From assembly GCF_003429085.1 (NCBI RefSeq), contig NZ_QVTC01000022.1, positions 1 through 62,913 on the forward strand: a stretch of DNA of 62,913 nt, read 5' to 3'. The translations under genes were made by a program, and so were the position numbers. This document shows, in pieces, positions 1-11,936 of this stretch (position 1 is its first letter; each line of letters opens with the position of its first letter). This stretch comes from Bacillus sp. V59.32b (GTDB taxonomy: Bacteria > Bacillota > Bacilli > Bacillales > DSM-1321). The notes below the pieces were generated by a model. The model was given only the letters and a program-made list of their open reading frames with translations. It did not search any database and was not told the DNA's origin.

Positions 1-140
1 CCTGATCATCGAGCAGAAAACCTGATCATCGAGCAGAAAACCTGATCATCGAGCACAAATCCTGATCATCGAGCACAAATCCTGATCATCGAGCAGAAAT
101 CCTGATCATCGAGCAGAAATCCGGACAATCGAGCACAAAT
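1..140. repeat. 20-bp tandem repeat, seven units
   Basis: Seven head-to-tail 20-bp units start at base 1. Six share the first 15 bases cctgatcatcgagca and differ only at unit positions 16, 19 and 20; the seventh (121-140) has diverged to ccggacaatcgagca. Units 1-2, 3-4 and 5-6 are identical pairs, which suggests pairwise or slippage duplication. The unit length is not a multiple of three, so an ORF could not be kept through it. The array begins at the window edge, so its true length is unknown. Confidence 0.95.
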
Positions 141-246
141 TAAGGTCAGCGAAATAAGACTGTGACAAGTTCTAGTCGATGATCCTTAATATCAGGCCGC
201 TTACACTTTTTAGTAACGAAAGTATGACTTTTTATTTTTGATAAAT

Positions 247-429
247 GTCTAGCTACAGCGCCCAGCCCCTCGAGTCATAAGTCAAACCGCTGTTTTACTT
301 TAGAAACTGCCTCCTCGCGTTTCGTCTTATGCCTGTCGGGGGCCCACAGGATGTGGGTCAGAACGATGTTGCCACACGATGTGGCGTTCTTAGTCGTTCT
401 TCCATACTTGAGGGCGCTACCGCTTTTCT
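247..429. repeat. Dispersed structured repeat, copy A
   Basis: This is the longest of four related intergenic elements in the window. It opens with gtctagctacagcgccc, contains a block resembling gatgtggcgttcttagtcgttcttcc, and closes with agggcgct followed by cgcttttct. The AGCGCCC at 257-263 can pair with GGGCGCT at 412-418, so the transcript could close into a long stem. It ends only a few bases before the dxr ribosome binding site. No credible ORF lies inside it. Bases 141-246, between the tandem array and this element, hold nothing I recognise. Confidence 0.8.
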
Positions 430-446
430 GATAGGAGTTGACAAAG

Positions 447-1598
447 TTGAAATATATCAGCCTGTTGGGCGCTACCGGTTCAATCGGCCGGCAGACTGTG
501 GATGTGGTAAGGGAGCATCCCGGTCAGTTCAAAATCGTGACCATGTCCGCCGGTAAAAACATTAAGCTTATAAGACAATACATCGAAGAGTTCCAGCCGG
601 AGCTGGTTTCTGTGCAAACGCGGGACGATTATGAAACATTAAAAAATGAATATTTCTCAAAAGACATCAGATTTACTTACGGTGATGAGGGACTTGTAGA
701 AGCTGCGGTGTATGATAAAGCAGGAATTCTCGTTAATGCGGTGATTGGCAGTATCGGCCTGAATCCAACCCTTCAGGCAATAAAGGCTAAAAAAGATATT
801 GCGATTGCCAATAAGGAGACCCTTGTAACGGCTGGTCATCTTGTTACGGAAGAAGCCAAGAGTGCAGGTGTAAGGCTATTGCCGGTGGACAGCGAGCACT
901 CTGCTATTTTCCAGGCGCTTCAGGGTGAGCAGGAAAAGAATATTGAACGGCTGATTATCACTGCATCGGGAGGCAGCTTCAGGGATCGCACCAGGGAAGA
1001 GTTGAAGGATGTTTCCGTTGAGGAAGCTTTGAACCATCCGAACTGGTCGATGGGATCGAAGATAACGATTGATTCTGCATCCATGATGAATAAAGGGCTG
1101 GAAGTGATAGAAGCCCACTGGCTATTTGGACTGCCATATGAAAAAATTGATGTACTGCTCCATAAGGAAAGCATTATTCATTCAATGGTTGAATTCCAGG
1201 ATTCCAGCGTAATGGCGCAGCTTGGGACTCCCGATATGAGGGTACCTATCCAATATGCCCTGACGTATCCCGACCGTCTGCCTTTAGCATCGTCAAAGCG
1301 GCTTAATCTGGCCGAAGCCGGTAAGCTTCATTTCGCCGAAATGGATTTTAATAGGTTCCCCTGTTTGCAATATGCTTACGAAGCGGGAAAGACAGGCGGA
1401 ACGATGCCGACTGTTTTAAATGCCGCGAATGAGGCCGCTGTTGCCGGATTCCTGGAAGGCAAAATCTCATTTTTGGAAATCGAGGCTTTAATTGAAAAAG
1501 CACTCACTAATCATACAGCCATTTTTGCCCCGGACTTACAGGTTATTCAAGAGATTGATTTGGAGACGCGTCAATTTGTGACAACATTATTGAAATAG
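447..1598 (+). CDS. dxr: 1-deoxy-D-xylulose-5-phosphate reductoisomerase
   Basis: Converts 1-deoxy-D-xylulose 5-phosphate to 2-C-methyl-D-erythritol 4-phosphate with NADPH, the committed step of the MEP isoprenoid pathway in the cytoplasm. The 383-residue product has the N-terminal nucleotide-binding GATGSIG at residues 8-14, ANKETLV at 121-127 and the metal-site segment DSEHSAIFQ at 148-156, with no gap or frameshift. I chose the TTG at 447 because AGGAG at 433-437 is 9 bases upstream and it gives [11 protein letters not shown], matching the family; an in-frame TTG at 438 touches the Shine-Dalgarno. It is followed 12 bases later by rasP, as in B. subtilis, but the usual upstream gene cdsA is missing from the window. 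Confidence 0.95.
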   Translation: MKYISLLGATGSIGRQTVDVVREHPGQFKIVTMSAGKNIKLIRQYIEEFQPELVSVQTRDDYETLKNEYFSKDIRFTYGDEGLVEAAVYDKAGILVNAVIGSIGLNPTLQAIKAKKDIAIANKETLVTAGHLVTEEAKSAGVRLLPVDSEHSAIFQALQGEQEKNIERLIITASGGSFRDRTREELKDVSVEEALNHPNWSMGSKITIDSASMMNKGLEVIEAHWLFGLPYEKIDVLLHKESIIHSMVEFQDSSVMAQLGTPDMRVPIQYALTYPDRLPLASSKRLNLAEAGKLHFAEMDFNRFPCLQYAYEAGKTGGTMPTVLNAANEAAVAGFLEGKISFLEIEALIEKALTNHTAIFAPDLQVIQEIDLETRQFVTTLLK

Positions 1599-1610
1599 AG
1601 GTGATTAGCA

Positions 1611-2879
1611 GTGCAAACATTGGAGACAGCGATTTCCTTCATCGTTATTTTTGGAGCTTTGGTTTTTTTCCATGAGCTTGGGCACCTCATATTCGCTAAA
1701 CGCGCCGGGATATTATGCCGGGAATTTGCGATCGGCATGGGACCTAAGGTTTTTACGTTTAAAAAGAAAGAAACATTATACACAATCAGGTTGCTTCCCA
1801 TTGGCGGGTATGTGCGCATGGCCGGGGAAGATCCTGAAATGCTCGAAATTAAACCAGGCTATCGTCTTGGACTGATTTTCAACAAGGACGGTGTAGTAGA
1901 AAAGCTGGTTTTGAACAATAAGGAAAAATATCCGGATATCCGGATCATTGAAGTGGAAAGCGCTGATTTAGAGCATGATCTGACAATTAAAGGATACGAG
2001 GAAGGCGAAGAGGAGACGTTAAAAACTTTCCCCATCCATCATGAAGCTGTTAGCGTTGAAGATGGCATCGAAACGCAAATAGCTCCTTATGATCGCCAGT
2101 TCGCTTCCAAATCATTGGGACACCGGACGATGACGATCTTTGCCGGTCCAATGATGAACTTTGTGCTCGCATTTGTGATTTTTTTGCTTGTTGGGCTATT
2201 CCAGGGGGTTGGCGTGGATGATGCGCGATTAGGTGAATTGACCGCTGACGGAGCAGCCGCTTCTTCTGGATTGAAGAAGGGGGATTATGTCCAATCGATT
2301 GACGGCAATGAGGTTTCCTCGTGGCAGGATGTCACAGAAAGCATCCAAAAAAGTCCTGGACAGGAAATTGAGTTTGTCGTGGAGCGAGATGGTCAAACAC
2401 TGGAAATTCCCGTGACTCCCAAAGAGTTTATTGCAGATGGCAAGAAAATCGGACGGATCGGTGTTTACCAGCCGGTTGAAAAGTCGCCATTAAAAGCAGT
2501 GGAATATGGTTTTACACAAACCTATTTTGTCACAAAGCAGATTTTTATCATCCTTGGCCAGCTCGTGACCGGGCAATTTACGATTGACGCGTTATCAGGT
2601 CCTGTCGGCATTTATAATGCGACCGGGGAAGTGGCTAAATCCGGGTTTTTCTATCTGATGGGTTGGGCGGGTGCCTTAAGCATAAATCTTGGCATTATGA
2701 ACCTGCTGCCGATACCGGCGCTTGACGGTGGTCGCCTGCTATTCTTCCTTTTCGAAGCATTGAGAGGCAAGCCGATCGACCGGCAAAAAGAAGGGCTCGT
2801 CCATTTCATTGGATTTGCGTTACTGATGTTGCTCATGATTGTGGTAACATGGAACGACATTCAACGCTTTTTTCTCTAA
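1611..2879 (+). CDS. rasP: RIP metalloprotease RasP (site-2 protease family)
   Basis: Membrane-embedded zinc protease that performs the second, intramembrane cut of anti-sigma factors such as RsiW and clears signal-peptide and cell-division remnants (known for the family). The 422-residue protein shows HELGH at residues 21-25 in the first membrane helix, a second hydrophobic stretch near 180-205, a PDZ domain around 205-275 and PALDGG with the third metal ligand at D372. The GTG start is preceded by AGAGGTG. It is translated 12 bases after dxr, and a hairpin lies between it and proS. Confidence 0.95.
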   Translation: MQTLETAISFIVIFGALVFFHELGHLIFAKRAGILCREFAIGMGPKVFTFKKKETLYTIRLLPIGGYVRMAGEDPEMLEIKPGYRLGLIFNKDGVVEKLVLNNKEKYPDIRIIEVESADLEHDLTIKGYEEGEEETLKTFPIHHEAVSVEDGIETQIAPYDRQFASKSLGHRTMTIFAGPMMNFVLAFVIFLLVGLFQGVGVDDARLGELTADGAAASSGLKKGDYVQSIDGNEVSSWQDVTESIQKSPGQEIEFVVERDGQTLEIPVTPKEFIADGKKIGRIGVYQPVEKSPLKAVEYGFTQTYFVTKQIFIILGQLVTGQFTIDALSGPVGIYNATGEVAKSGFFYLMGWAGALSINLGIMNLLPIPALDGGRLLFFLFEALRGKPIDRQKEGLVHFIGFALLMLLMIVVTWNDIQRFFL

Positions 2880-2883
2880 TTGA

Positions 2884-4686
<1,803 letters not shown>

Positions 4687-4713
4687 CAGCCAGCCTGCTT
4701 CAAATAAGGAAGA

Positions 4714-4743
4714 AGGGATCAGTCTCTAGGATGATGCCTTTTT
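4714..4743 (+). terminator. Probable proS terminator
   Basis: AGGGATCA (4714-4721) pairs with TGATGCCT (4732-4739) with one G-G mismatch and runs into a T tract at 4739-4743, 28 bases after the proS stop. Confidence 0.6.
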
Positions 4744-4801
4744 CTTTTGGGAGGTAGTTAGCTTGAACTTTCCTATCTTGGATAATGCAACTACGCCTTA
4801 A

Positions 4802-4829
4802 AAAACTCGCCGATCGGCGAGTTTTCTTT
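4802..4829. repeat. Short palindromic repeat, copy 1 (terminator-like)
   Basis: AAAACTCGCCGA at 4802-4813 is followed directly by its exact reverse complement at 4814-4825, then CTTTA. Being a perfect palindrome with flanking A and T runs it could terminate transcription on either strand. The right half, GGCGAGTTTTCTTTA, recurs at 14898-14912 and, with one change, at 16910-16924. Confidence 0.75.
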
Positions 4830-4865
4830 ATAGTTAAAGTATAACTTTATTTAACTTTGAAAGAT

Positions 4866-5004
4866 TTCTAGCTAAAGCGCCCAGCCTCGACGCACAGGAC
4901 GTGGCGGTTCTTAGTCGACGTTCCTTTAACGGGTCAGAATGACGAAGACATAACGATGTGGCGGTCTTAGTCGTTCTTCCTTTTCAGGGCGCGTGCGCTT
5001 TTCT
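4866..5004. repeat. Dispersed structured repeat, copy B
   Basis: Second member of the family seen at 247-429. It shares the opening tctagctaaagcgcccagcc, the internal gatgtggcggtcttagtcg block and the closing agggcgc plus gcgcttttct. GCGCCC at 4877-4882 can pair with GGGCGC at 4987-4992. An upstream segment aaagtataacttt is also shared with copies A and C. It fills most of the proS-polC gap (4687-5136); the rest of the gap holds the terminator, the short palindrome and the polC promoter. Confidence 0.8.
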
Positions 5005-5039
5005 AATTTAAAATTTCTCGCTAGCGGATGAGATAGTTA

Positions 5040-5048
5040 TGATATAAT
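5040..5048 (+). promoter_or_regulatory. Extended -10 promoter for polC
   Basis: TGATATAAT matches the extended -10 motif TGnTATAAT. The -35 region 17-18 bases upstream is poor, which is usual for extended -10 promoters. It lies 88 bases before the polC start and just after repeat copy B. Confidence 0.6.
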
Positions 5049-5136
5049 TACGTCTGAAATATTTTTTTAAACATATGGGAAATTTGTCTTTTTATGAGTG
5101 ATAGATATGGATTTCAAAGAAAAGGAGAGAGCGGGA

Positions 5137-8100
5137 ATGGAACAGAATCTCAATAGTGGAAGAGAAAGATTTCAACTCTTGCTCCAGCAGCTTGGACTTA
5201 CAGAAGATGTCTTTGTGAAATATTTTTATCAAGCTGAAATAGAAAAGCTTTCGATTGAAAGGGAGTCTAAAAGCTGGCATTTTGTCTTTAAGCTTAATGA
5301 ACTGATTCCCTGCAGTGTCCACACAAGACTATCTACGCAAATCGCAAGCACCTTTGCGCATATTGCTAAGGTTTCTTTTAGCCTGAATGTAAGCAATCCG
5401 CAAGTAACGGAAGAGTTAATTAAGGAATATTGGAAGAATTGTATAGGAGAACTGGATGGAATCTCTCCGGCGTTGCTAACATTGTTGAACGAACAGGAAC
5501 CCAAGGTTGTTGGGCACCGTTTGATCGTAAATGCCCGCAATGATGCGGAAGCTGGCCAGTTGAAACAAAAATATTCGGCACTTATCTCAAATATCTATCA
5601 AAAGTTCGGTTTTCCGGCTTTATCTCTTGATGCGGAGGTTTCTGTTTCGCAGGATGATTATAAGCAGTTCCTCGAAGAGAAGCAGAAAGAAGATGAAGCG
5701 AAAGCATTGACGGCGATTACGGAAATGCAGAAAAAAGCCAATGATAAATCCGGTGATGACAATGGGAACTCCGGACCGGTCAAAATCGGTTATACGATTA
5801 AAGATGACGCAGATTTCAGGAGTATAGAGCAAATTGTCGATGAAGAACGCCGCATTGCGATAGAAGGCTTCGTTTTTGATGCCGAGACAAGGGAGCTTCG
5901 CAGCGGTCGCACGCTTTTAACCTTCAAGGTAACGGATTATACGAGCTCTATATTAATAAAGATGTTCTCTCGTGATAAAGAGGATGCCAAAATTCTTGAC
6001 CGAGTGAAAAAAGGAATGTGGGTCCGTGCGCAGGGGAGTATCCAGAATGATACGTTTGTCCGTGATTTAGTCATGATCGCAAACGATATTAATGAAATAT
6101 CGAAAGCAGGCAGAATCGACCACGCACCTGCGGATGAAAAACGTGTCGAACTGCATATGCACACACCGATGAGCCAGATGGATGCGGTAACTCCTGTGGC
6201 AGCGCTTGTCGCACAGGCAAAGAAATGGGGTCATCAAGCGGTCGCGATTACAGACCATGGCGGCGTTCAATCCTTTCCTGAAGCGTTTAGCGCTGGGAAG
6301 AAAAATGATATAAAAATCATCTATGGCGTAGAAGTTAACCTTGTCGATGACGGTGTCCCGATTGTTTATAATGATGCTCACCGTGTGCTGGCGGAGGCTA
6401 CATATGTCGTATTTGACGTAGAAACAACCGGTCTCTCTGCGGTTTACGATACGATTATTGAACTTGCGGCAGTGAAAATGCGCGACGGAGAAATCATTGA
6501 CCGCTTTGAATCCTTTGCCAATCCGCATCATCCCCTGTCCGCGACCACGATTGAGTTAACGGGGATCACCGATGAATTGGTCCAGAACGCTCCGGAAGTA
6601 GGAGAGGTGTTAGAAAAGTTCAGGGTCTGGGCTGGGGATGACGTGTTGGTCGCTCACAATGCCAGCTTCGATATGGGATTTTTGAATGTCGGCTATAAAA
6701 AAATCGGACATCCGAAAGCTGCCAACCCTGTTATTGATACGTTGGAACTGGGACGGTTTTTATACCCTGAATTTAAAAACCACCGCCTCAATACATTGGC
6801 GAAAAAGTTTGATATAGAATTGACCCAGCACCATAGGGCGATTTATGATGCAGAGGCCACCGGCTATCTGCTTGTGAAAATGCTAAAGGATGCGGATGAA
6901 AAAGGGATTATTTATCATGATCAGTTGAATGAACATATGGGTGAAGGAAACGCGTATCAGCGCTCCCGACCTTCTCATTGCACCTTGCTTGTCCAAAATG
7001 AGACAGGCTTGAAGAACCTTTTTAAGCTGGTCTCAATCTCACATCTTAACTATTTTTACCGGGTACCGCGTATCCCCCGTTCAGTGCTGCAGAAGCATCG
7101 GGAAGGAATCCTGGTCGGTTCCGGCTGTGACAAGGGTGAAGTATTTGAGGGAATGATGCAAAAGCCCTTTGAGGAAGTCGTCGATATCGCTGAATTCTAT
7201 GATTATCTTGAAGTTCATCCGAAAGCGGTCTATCAGCATATGATTGAAATGGAGTATGTCCGTGATGAGAAATCATTGGAAGGCATTCTCTCCAATATTA
7301 TTAAACTTGGTGAGAAGCTTGATAAGCCGGTCGTCGCTACCGGCAATGTTCATTATCTAGAGCCAAACGACAAAATTTACCGGAAAATCCTTGTTAATTC
7401 GCAAGGAGGCGCCAATCCATTAAACCGCCACAAGCTTCCGGATGTCCATTTCCGTACGACGGACGAAATGCTGCAGGGCTTCTCTTTCCTAGGAGACGAA
7501 AAGGCTAAGGAAATCGTTGTCGTAAACTCCAATAAGATTGCGGACAGCATTGAGACGATTAAACCGATTAAAGACGATCTTTATACGCCTAAAATTGAAG
7601 GCGCGGATGATGAGATGCGTGAAATGAGTTACAGTATGGCCCGACGGATTTACGGGGAAGAACTTCCTGAAATCGTTGAAGCCCGCCTGGAGAAAGAGTT
7701 AAAAAGTATTATCGGCCACGGATTCGCCGTTATTTACCTAATTTCCCACAAACTCGTAAAAAGATCATTGGATGACGGGTATCTGGTTGGTTCCCGTGGT
7801 TCGGTAGGATCCTCTCTTGTTGCGACCATGACGGAAATCACAGAGGTCAATCCCCTGCCGCCGCATTATGTTTGTCCAAGCTGTAAACAATCGGAATTCT
7901 TTGATGACGGCTCTGTCGGTTCAGGGTTTGACCTCCCGGATAAGGATTGTCCGAATTGCGGCAGCAGATACAAAAAAGACGGACATGATATTCCGTTTGA
8001 AACATTCCTTGGCTTTAAAGGGGATAAGGTGCCCGATATCGATTTGAACTTTTCTGGTGAATATCAACCAAAAGCCCATAACTATACAAAAGTGCTGTTT

Positions 8101-9453
8101 GGGGAAGATAATGTATTTAGAGCCGGGACAATCGGTACGGTTGCTGAAAAGACTGCCTATGGATACGTGAAAGGATATGCCTCTGATAATAATCTCCATT
8201 TTAGGGGCGCTGAAGTAGACAGGCTAGTTGCGGGATGTACTGGTGTGAAAAGAACAACTGGACAGCACCCGGGCGGCATAATCGTTGTGCCGGATTATAT
8301 GGAAATTTATGACTTTTCACCAATCCAATTTCCAGCGGATGATAAAACGTCTGAATGGAAAACGACGCACTTTGACTTCCATTCAATCCATGATAATTTA
8401 TTAAAATTAGATATCCTTGGGCATGATGACCCGACCGTGATCAGGATGCTTCAGGATCTAAGCGGCATTGACCCGAAGACCATCCCGACCGATGATCCTG
8501 AAGTTATGAAAATATTCTCAGGCACCGAATCGCTAGGTGTCACCGAAGAGCAGATTATGTGTAAAACCGGGACCCTCGGCATTCCTGAATTCGGTACCCG
8601 TTTTGTTCGCCAAATGCTTGAAGACACAAAACCGACCACCTTCTCGGAGCTGGTCCAGATTTCCGGCCTCTCTCACGGCACCGATGTTTGGCTCGGGAAT
8701 GCCCAGGAATTGATACACAATAGTATCTGTACCTTGAGCGAGGTTATCGGCTGCCGGGATGACATTATGGTCTACTTGATATATCAAGGGCTCGAACCTT
8801 CCCTTGCGTTCAAAATCATGGAATCAGTACGTAAAGGAAAGGGACTAACCGACGAATTCGAAGCAGAAATGCGCAAAAACGAAGTCCCGGAATGGTATAT
8901 CGATTCCTGTAAGAAGATTAAATATATGTTCCCTAAAGCTCATGCTGCCGCTTACGTACTAATGGCGGTCCGGATCGCTTATTTCAAGGTCCATCTTCCG
9001 CTTCTTTATTACGCGGCCTACTTCACGGTGAGAGCTGAGGATTTTGAAATAGAGGCGATGGCTCGGGGTTCCCAGGCTATACGTTCGAAAATCGACGAAA
9101 TTAATGCCAAAGGCCTGGACGCGTCGACGAAGGAAAAAAACACTTTAACAGTGCTCGAACTGGCGCTTGAAATGTGCGAAAGGAATTTCTCCTTCAAGAA
9201 AGTAGACTTGTATAAATCGCATGCCTCAGAATTTATTATTGAAGGTGATTCCTTGATTCCGCCGTTCAACTCGATTCCAGGACTTGGCACAAACGCGGCG
9301 CTAAATATCGTCCGGGCCCGCGAGGAAAGAGAATTCCTCTCCAAGGAAGATTTGCAGCAGCGTGGCAAGGTATCTAAAACGATTCTCGAGTATCTCGATA
9401 AACAAGGCTGTCTTGAAGAGTTACCGGATCAAAATCAGCTTTCGCTCTTTTAA
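5137..9453 (+). CDS. polC: DNA polymerase III alpha subunit PolC (Gram-positive type)
   Basis: Replicative polymerase with built-in proofreading; essential at the fork with DnaE. The 1438-residue product is colinear with the 1437-residue B. subtilis protein. Visible in order: N-terminal domain, OB-fold region near residues 235-330, PHP domain ([16 protein letters not shown]), DEDD exonuclease inserted in it (FDVETTGL with D427), a Cys4 zinc site (VCPSC and DCPNCG) near 910-950, polymerase catalytic [12 protein letters not shown] with D967 and D969, and the C-terminal clamp-binding tail QNQLSLF. ATG 5137 is chosen because AGGAG (5122-5126) precedes it; in-frame ATGs upstream lack a site. Confidence 0.97.
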   Translation: MEQNLNSGRERFQLLLQQLGLTEDVFVKYFYQAEIEKLSIERESKSWHFVFKLNELIPCSVHTRLSTQIASTFAHIAKVSFSLNVSNPQVTEELIKEYWKNCIGELDGISPALLTLLNEQEPKVVGHRLIVNARNDAEAGQLKQKYSALISNIYQKFGFPALSLDAEVSVSQDDYKQFLEEKQKEDEAKALTAITEMQKKANDKSGDDNGNSGPVKIGYTIKDDADFRSIEQIVDEERRIAIEGFVFDAETRELRSGRTLLTFKVTDYTSSILIKMFSRDKEDAKILDRVKKGMWVRAQGSIQNDTFVRDLVMIANDINEISKAGRIDHAPADEKRVELHMHTPMSQMDAVTPVAALVAQAKKWGHQAVAITDHGGVQSFPEAFSAGKKNDIKIIYGVEVNLVDDGVPIVYNDAHRVLAEATYVVFDVETTGLSAVYDTIIELAAVKMRDGEIIDRFESFANPHHPLSATTIELTGITDELVQNAPEVGEVLEKFRVWAGDDVLVAHNASFDMGFLNVGYKKIGHPKAANPVIDTLELGRFLYPEFKNHRLNTLAKKFDIELTQHHRAIYDAEATGYLLVKMLKDADEKGIIYHDQLNEHMGEGNAYQRSRPSHCTLLVQNETGLKNLFKLVSISHLNYFYRVPRIPRSVLQKHREGILVGSGCDKGEVFEGMMQKPFEEVVDIAEFYDYLEVHPKAVYQHMIEMEYVRDEKSLEGILSNIIKLGEKLDKPVVATGNVHYLEPNDKIYRKILVNSQGGANPLNRHKLPDVHFRTTDEMLQGFSFLGDEKAKEIVVVNSNKIADSIETIKPIKDDLYTPKIEGADDEMREMSYSMARRIYGEELPEIVEARLEKELKSIIGHGFAVIYLISHKLVKRSLDDGYLVGSRGSVGSSLVATMTEITEVNPLPPHYVCPSCKQSEFFDDGSVGSGFDLPDKDCPNCGSRYKKDGHDIPFETFLGFKGDKVPDIDLNFSGEYQPKAHNYTKVLFGEDNVFRAGTIGTVAEKTAYGYVKGYASDNNLHFRGAEVDRLVAGCTGVKRTTGQHPGGIIVVPDYMEIYDFSPIQFPADDKTSEWKTTHFDFHSIHDNLLKLDILGHDDPTVIRMLQDLSGIDPKTIPTDDPEVMKIFSGTESLGVTEEQIMCKTGTLGIPEFGTRFVRQMLEDTKPTTFSELVQISGLSHGTDVWLGNAQELIHNSICTLSEVIGCRDDIMVYLIYQGLEPSLAFKIMESVRKGKGLTDEFEAEMRKNEVPEWYIDSCKKIKYMFPKAHAAAYVLMAVRIAYFKVHLPLLYYAAYFTVRAEDFEIEAMARGSQAIRSKIDEINAKGLDASTKEKNTLTVLELALEMCERNFSFKKVDLYKSHASEFIIEGDSLIPPFNSIPGLGTNAALNIVRAREEREFLSKEDLQQRGKVSKTILEYLDKQGCLEELPDQNQLSLF

Positions 9454-9524
9454 AAGCAGCAAAGCATGTTGCGGTATTTTTTCGCCGGGGTTCAGTACCT
9501 AGGCTGGTAAAGCTTGATGGACAT

Positions 9525-9553
9525 TTGCAATAAAATCGCGATTATGGTATATT
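9525..9553 (+). promoter_or_regulatory. SigA-type promoter for the rimP-nusA-infB operon
   Basis: TTGCAA (9525-9530), a 17-base spacer and TATATT (9548-9553). It would start transcription near 9560 and give a leader of about 120 bases carrying the hairpin at 9585-9606. Confidence 0.7.
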
Positions 9554-9584
9554 TTTAATGGAAATGCTAAGATAAACCAATGGC

Positions 9585-9606
9585 AAGAGTGGGGAAACCC
9601 ACTCTT
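9585..9606 (+). promoter_or_regulatory. GAAA-tetraloop hairpin in the rimP leader
   Basis: AAGAGTGGG (9585-9593) pairs perfectly with CCCACTCTT (9598-9606) around a GAAA loop, followed only by TTCGTG. The tail is too short in T for a strong terminator, and the hairpin lies downstream of the 9525 promoter. It is therefore more likely a 5' leader structure, possibly a stabiliser or partial attenuator. Confidence 0.6.
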
Positions 9607-9679
9607 TCGTGTTGTAATTGACTATTTTTTCAAGAATCCATTACTAAGAACGAACTTCGATGATGTATGGAGGAAGCAT

Positions 9680-10153
9680 ATGAGTAAAAAGGTAACTGAG
9701 GTTGTAGAAGAACTGGTTACCCCGATTCTGGATGAATCAGGGCTGGAATTAGTGGAAGTGGAGTATGCAAAGGAAGGTAAAAGCTGGTTTCTCCGTGTCT
9801 ATATAGATAAAGAGGGCGGCGTTGACATTGAAGATTGCGGTCAGGTTAGCGAAAAGCTTAGCGAGAAACTTGATGAGCTCGATCCGATTCCACAAAATTA
9901 TTTTCTTGAGGTATCATCACCAGGTGCTGAACGGCCACTGAAGAAAGAAAAAGATTTTCAAAAGGCTATTGGGAAAAATGTGTACATAAAGACATATGAA
10001 CCCATTTTGGATGAAAAAGAATTTGAAGGTATTCTTACCGGTTTTGACGGGAATGAAGTCACGTTGGAAGTGACCATCAAAACCAGAAAGAAAACAGTCG
10101 TGATTCCATATGAAAAAGTAGCGAAAGCGAGACTCGCGGTCACTTTTTCTTAA
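9680..10153 (+). CDS. rimP: Ribosome maturation factor RimP (YlxS)
   Basis: Needed for 30S subunit maturation; it helps assemble the S12 region of the small subunit. The 157-residue protein has the alpha/beta N-terminal domain with [19 protein letters not shown] near residues 26-44, the conserved [13 protein letters not shown] near 77-89, and the C-terminal SH3-like domain. ATG 9680 is preceded by GGAGG. It heads the conserved rimP-nusA-ylxR-ylxQ-infB operon, 35 bases upstream of nusA. Confidence 0.95.
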   Translation: MSKKVTEVVEELVTPILDESGLELVEVEYAKEGKSWFLRVYIDKEGGVDIEDCGQVSEKLSEKLDELDPIPQNYFLEVSSPGAERPLKKEKDFQKAIGKNVYIKTYEPILDEKEFEGILTGFDGNEVTLEVTIKTRKKTVVIPYEKVAKARLAVTFS

Positions 10154-10188
10154 AACATAAGGAAAATTTACATGAAGGGGGATCAACC

Positions 10189-11316
10189 ATGGGTAGTGAG
10201 TTAATGGATGCTCTCAACGTTTTGGAAAGAGAAAAGGGAATCTCCAGGGATATTTTAATCGAGGCAATCGAAGCTGCACTTATTTCCGCATATCGCCGGA
10301 ATTTTAATCAAGCCCAAAACGTACGCATCGACTTAAACCTTGAAAAAGGTTCGATGAGAGTGTTTGCAAGAAAGGATGTTGTAGAGGAGGTATTCGACAC
10401 CCGGCTTGAGATTTCTGTTGATGAAGCAAAGAAAATCAATCCGAATTACCAACTCGAAGACGTTGTAGAAATGGAAGTAACGCCTAAGGACTTCGGTCGG
10501 ATCGCTGCGCAAACTGCCAAGCAGGTTGTGACCCAGCGAGTACGTGAGGCTGAGCGCGGAATCATTTATTCTGAATTCATCGATCGTGAGGAAGACATCA
10601 TGACTGGGATCGTTCAGCGCCAGGATTCCCGCTTCATTTATGTATCGCTTGGAAAAATCGAAGCTTTGCTACCAATCAATGAGCAAATGCCGAATGAGAA
10701 ATATAAGCCGCACGACCGGATTAAAGTGTTTCTTACAAAGGTTGAAAAAACCTCAAAAGGACCTCAGGTTTTCGTGTCCCGAACACATCCAGGCCTGCTG
10801 AAGCGACTGTTTGAAATCGAGGTTCCAGAAATTTTTGACGGTACGGTAGAAATTAAATCAGTGGCCCGGGAGGCGGGCGACCGTTCCAAAATTTCCGTCC
10901 ATTCTGATAACGATGAAGTTGATCCGGTAGGTTCATGTGTCGGCCAAAAAGGCCAGCGTGTCCAGGCTATCGTCAACGAGCTTAAAGGCGAAAAAATCGA
11001 CATTGTAAAATGGTCAGAAGACCCGGTCATATTTGTCGGAAACGCGCTAAGCCCTTCAAAGGTGCTTGAAGTAATCGTCCAGGAGGAAGAAAAAGCAACC
11101 ACAGTAATCGTTCCCGATTACCAGCTTTCCCTTGCGATTGGTAAACGCGGACAAAATGCCCGTCTTGCAGCCAAATTAACAGGCTGGAAAATTGATATTA
11201 AGAGTGAAACAGATGCTCGCGAGGCCGGGATTTATCCAGCGAGCGAACAGGAATTTCTATTAAACAGAGACAGCTATGGAGAAGAAGACGATGATTACTC
11301 TGAGGATAACGAGTAA
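10189..11316 (+). CDS. nusA: Transcription termination/antitermination factor NusA
   Basis: RNA polymerase-binding factor controlling pausing, intrinsic termination and antitermination. The 375-residue protein shows the N-terminal RNAP-binding domain (1 to about 130), S1 domain ([16 protein letters not shown] near 140), KH1 ([18 protein letters not shown] near 245) and KH2 ([16 protein letters not shown] near 312), then a short acidic tail. It lacks the acidic repeat extension of enterobacterial NusA, as is normal in Bacillota. GGGGGAT precedes the ATG. Confidence 0.96.
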   Translation: MGSELMDALNVLEREKGISRDILIEAIEAALISAYRRNFNQAQNVRIDLNLEKGSMRVFARKDVVEEVFDTRLEISVDEAKKINPNYQLEDVVEMEVTPKDFGRIAAQTAKQVVTQRVREAERGIIYSEFIDREEDIMTGIVQRQDSRFIYVSLGKIEALLPINEQMPNEKYKPHDRIKVFLTKVEKTSKGPQVFVSRTHPGLLKRLFEIEVPEIFDGTVEIKSVAREAGDRSKISVHSDNDEVDPVGSCVGQKGQRVQAIVNELKGEKIDIVKWSEDPVIFVGNALSPSKVLEVIVQEEEKATTVIVPDYQLSLAIGKRGQNARLAAKLTGWKIDIKSETDAREAGIYPASEQEFLLNRDSYGEEDDDYSEDNE

Positions 11317-11333
11317 GTAAGAGGTGATCGATG

Positions 11334-11618
11334 ATGAACAGTCGCAAGAAAATACCGATGCGCAAATGTGTCGCATCTGGCGAGATGAAGCCGAAGAAGG
11401 AGCTTATCAGGATCGTCCGCTCCAAAGATGGGGAAATCAGCATTGATCCTACCGGAAAAAAATCCGGACGCGGGGCCTATTTGACGCTGGACCCCAAAAC
11501 AATCGAGCTTGCAAAGAAAAAGAATGTCCTAAGCAATCACTTAGGCGCGACAATCGATCCTTCCCTCTATGAACAGTTGCTGGAATTAGCCGAAAAGGAG
11601 AACCATTCGACTAAATGA
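11334..11618 (+). CDS. ylxR: YlxR family RNA-binding protein (RnpM)
   Basis: Small conserved protein (DUF448 family) between nusA and ylxQ; in B. subtilis the YlxR product has been linked to RNase P regulation. The sequence shows [20 protein letters not shown] and the family signature GRGAYLT. There are tandem ATGs at 11331 and 11334; GAGGTGAT (11321-11328) is better spaced for the second, giving 94 residues starting MNSRKKIP like B. subtilis. Its stop overlaps the ylxQ start by four bases (ATGA), so the two are translationally coupled. Confidence 0.9.
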   Translation: MNSRKKIPMRKCVASGEMKPKKELIRIVRSKDGEISIDPTGKKSGRGAYLTLDPKTIELAKKKNVLSNHLGATIDPSLYEQLLELAEKENHSTK

Positions 11619-11917
11619 AACAGCAGCAATGGATGTCTCTATTAGGTTTGGCCAATCGGGCGCGTAAGCTAATTTCCGGAGAAGAATTAGTCATAAAAGA
11701 GGTTAGAAGCGGTAAGGCGAAGCTCGTGTTGCTAGCTTCGGATGCTTCTGCAAATACAGAAAAAAAAATCTCTGATAAGTGCAGCTTTTATAAAGTGCCC
11801 ATAAAAAGGGTAGAAAACAGGTCAATGCTTGGCCAGGCGATTGGCAAAGAAGCGAGAGTGGCAGTCGCCGTGCTTGATGAAGGTTTTGCACGAAAACTCC
11901 AGACGTTGCTCGATTAA
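11615..11917 (+). CDS. ylxQ: L7Ae-family ribosomal-like protein YlxQ
   Basis: 100-residue member of the L7Ae/L30e kink-turn RNA-binding family, always found next to infB in Bacillus. Visible features are [17 protein letters not shown] at the N-terminus, [15 protein letters not shown] in the middle and KVPIKR followed by [16 protein letters not shown], typical of the fold. It starts inside the ylxR stop codon and ends 19 bases before infB. Confidence 0.9.
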   Translation: MKQQQWMSLLGLANRARKLISGEELVIKEVRSGKAKLVLLASDASANTEKKISDKCSFYKVPIKRVENRSMLGQAIGKEARVAVAVLDEGFARKLQTLLD

Positions 11918-11936
11918 ATTTTACGGGGGTGAACGT

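Noticed and set aside
1..140. Left-edge array as a CRISPR
   Set aside because: 20-bp units are directly adjacent with no spacer sequence.
247..429. Repeat copy A as a riboswitch or T-box
   Set aside because: No T-box sequence, specifier loop or known riboswitch core; the same element occurs before unrelated genes.
438..446. TTG at 438 as dxr start
   Set aside because: It touches the AGGAG at 433-437; TTG 447 has correct spacing and gives the family N-terminus.
329..556. A 75-codon plus-strand ORF through repeat copy A and the dxr start
   Set aside because: It overlaps dxr in another frame, lies in the dispersed repeat, and has no ribosome binding site.
6067..6531. 154-codon minus-strand ORF inside polC
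   Set aside because: Antisense shadow of a conserved coding region; no RBS and no recognisable domain.
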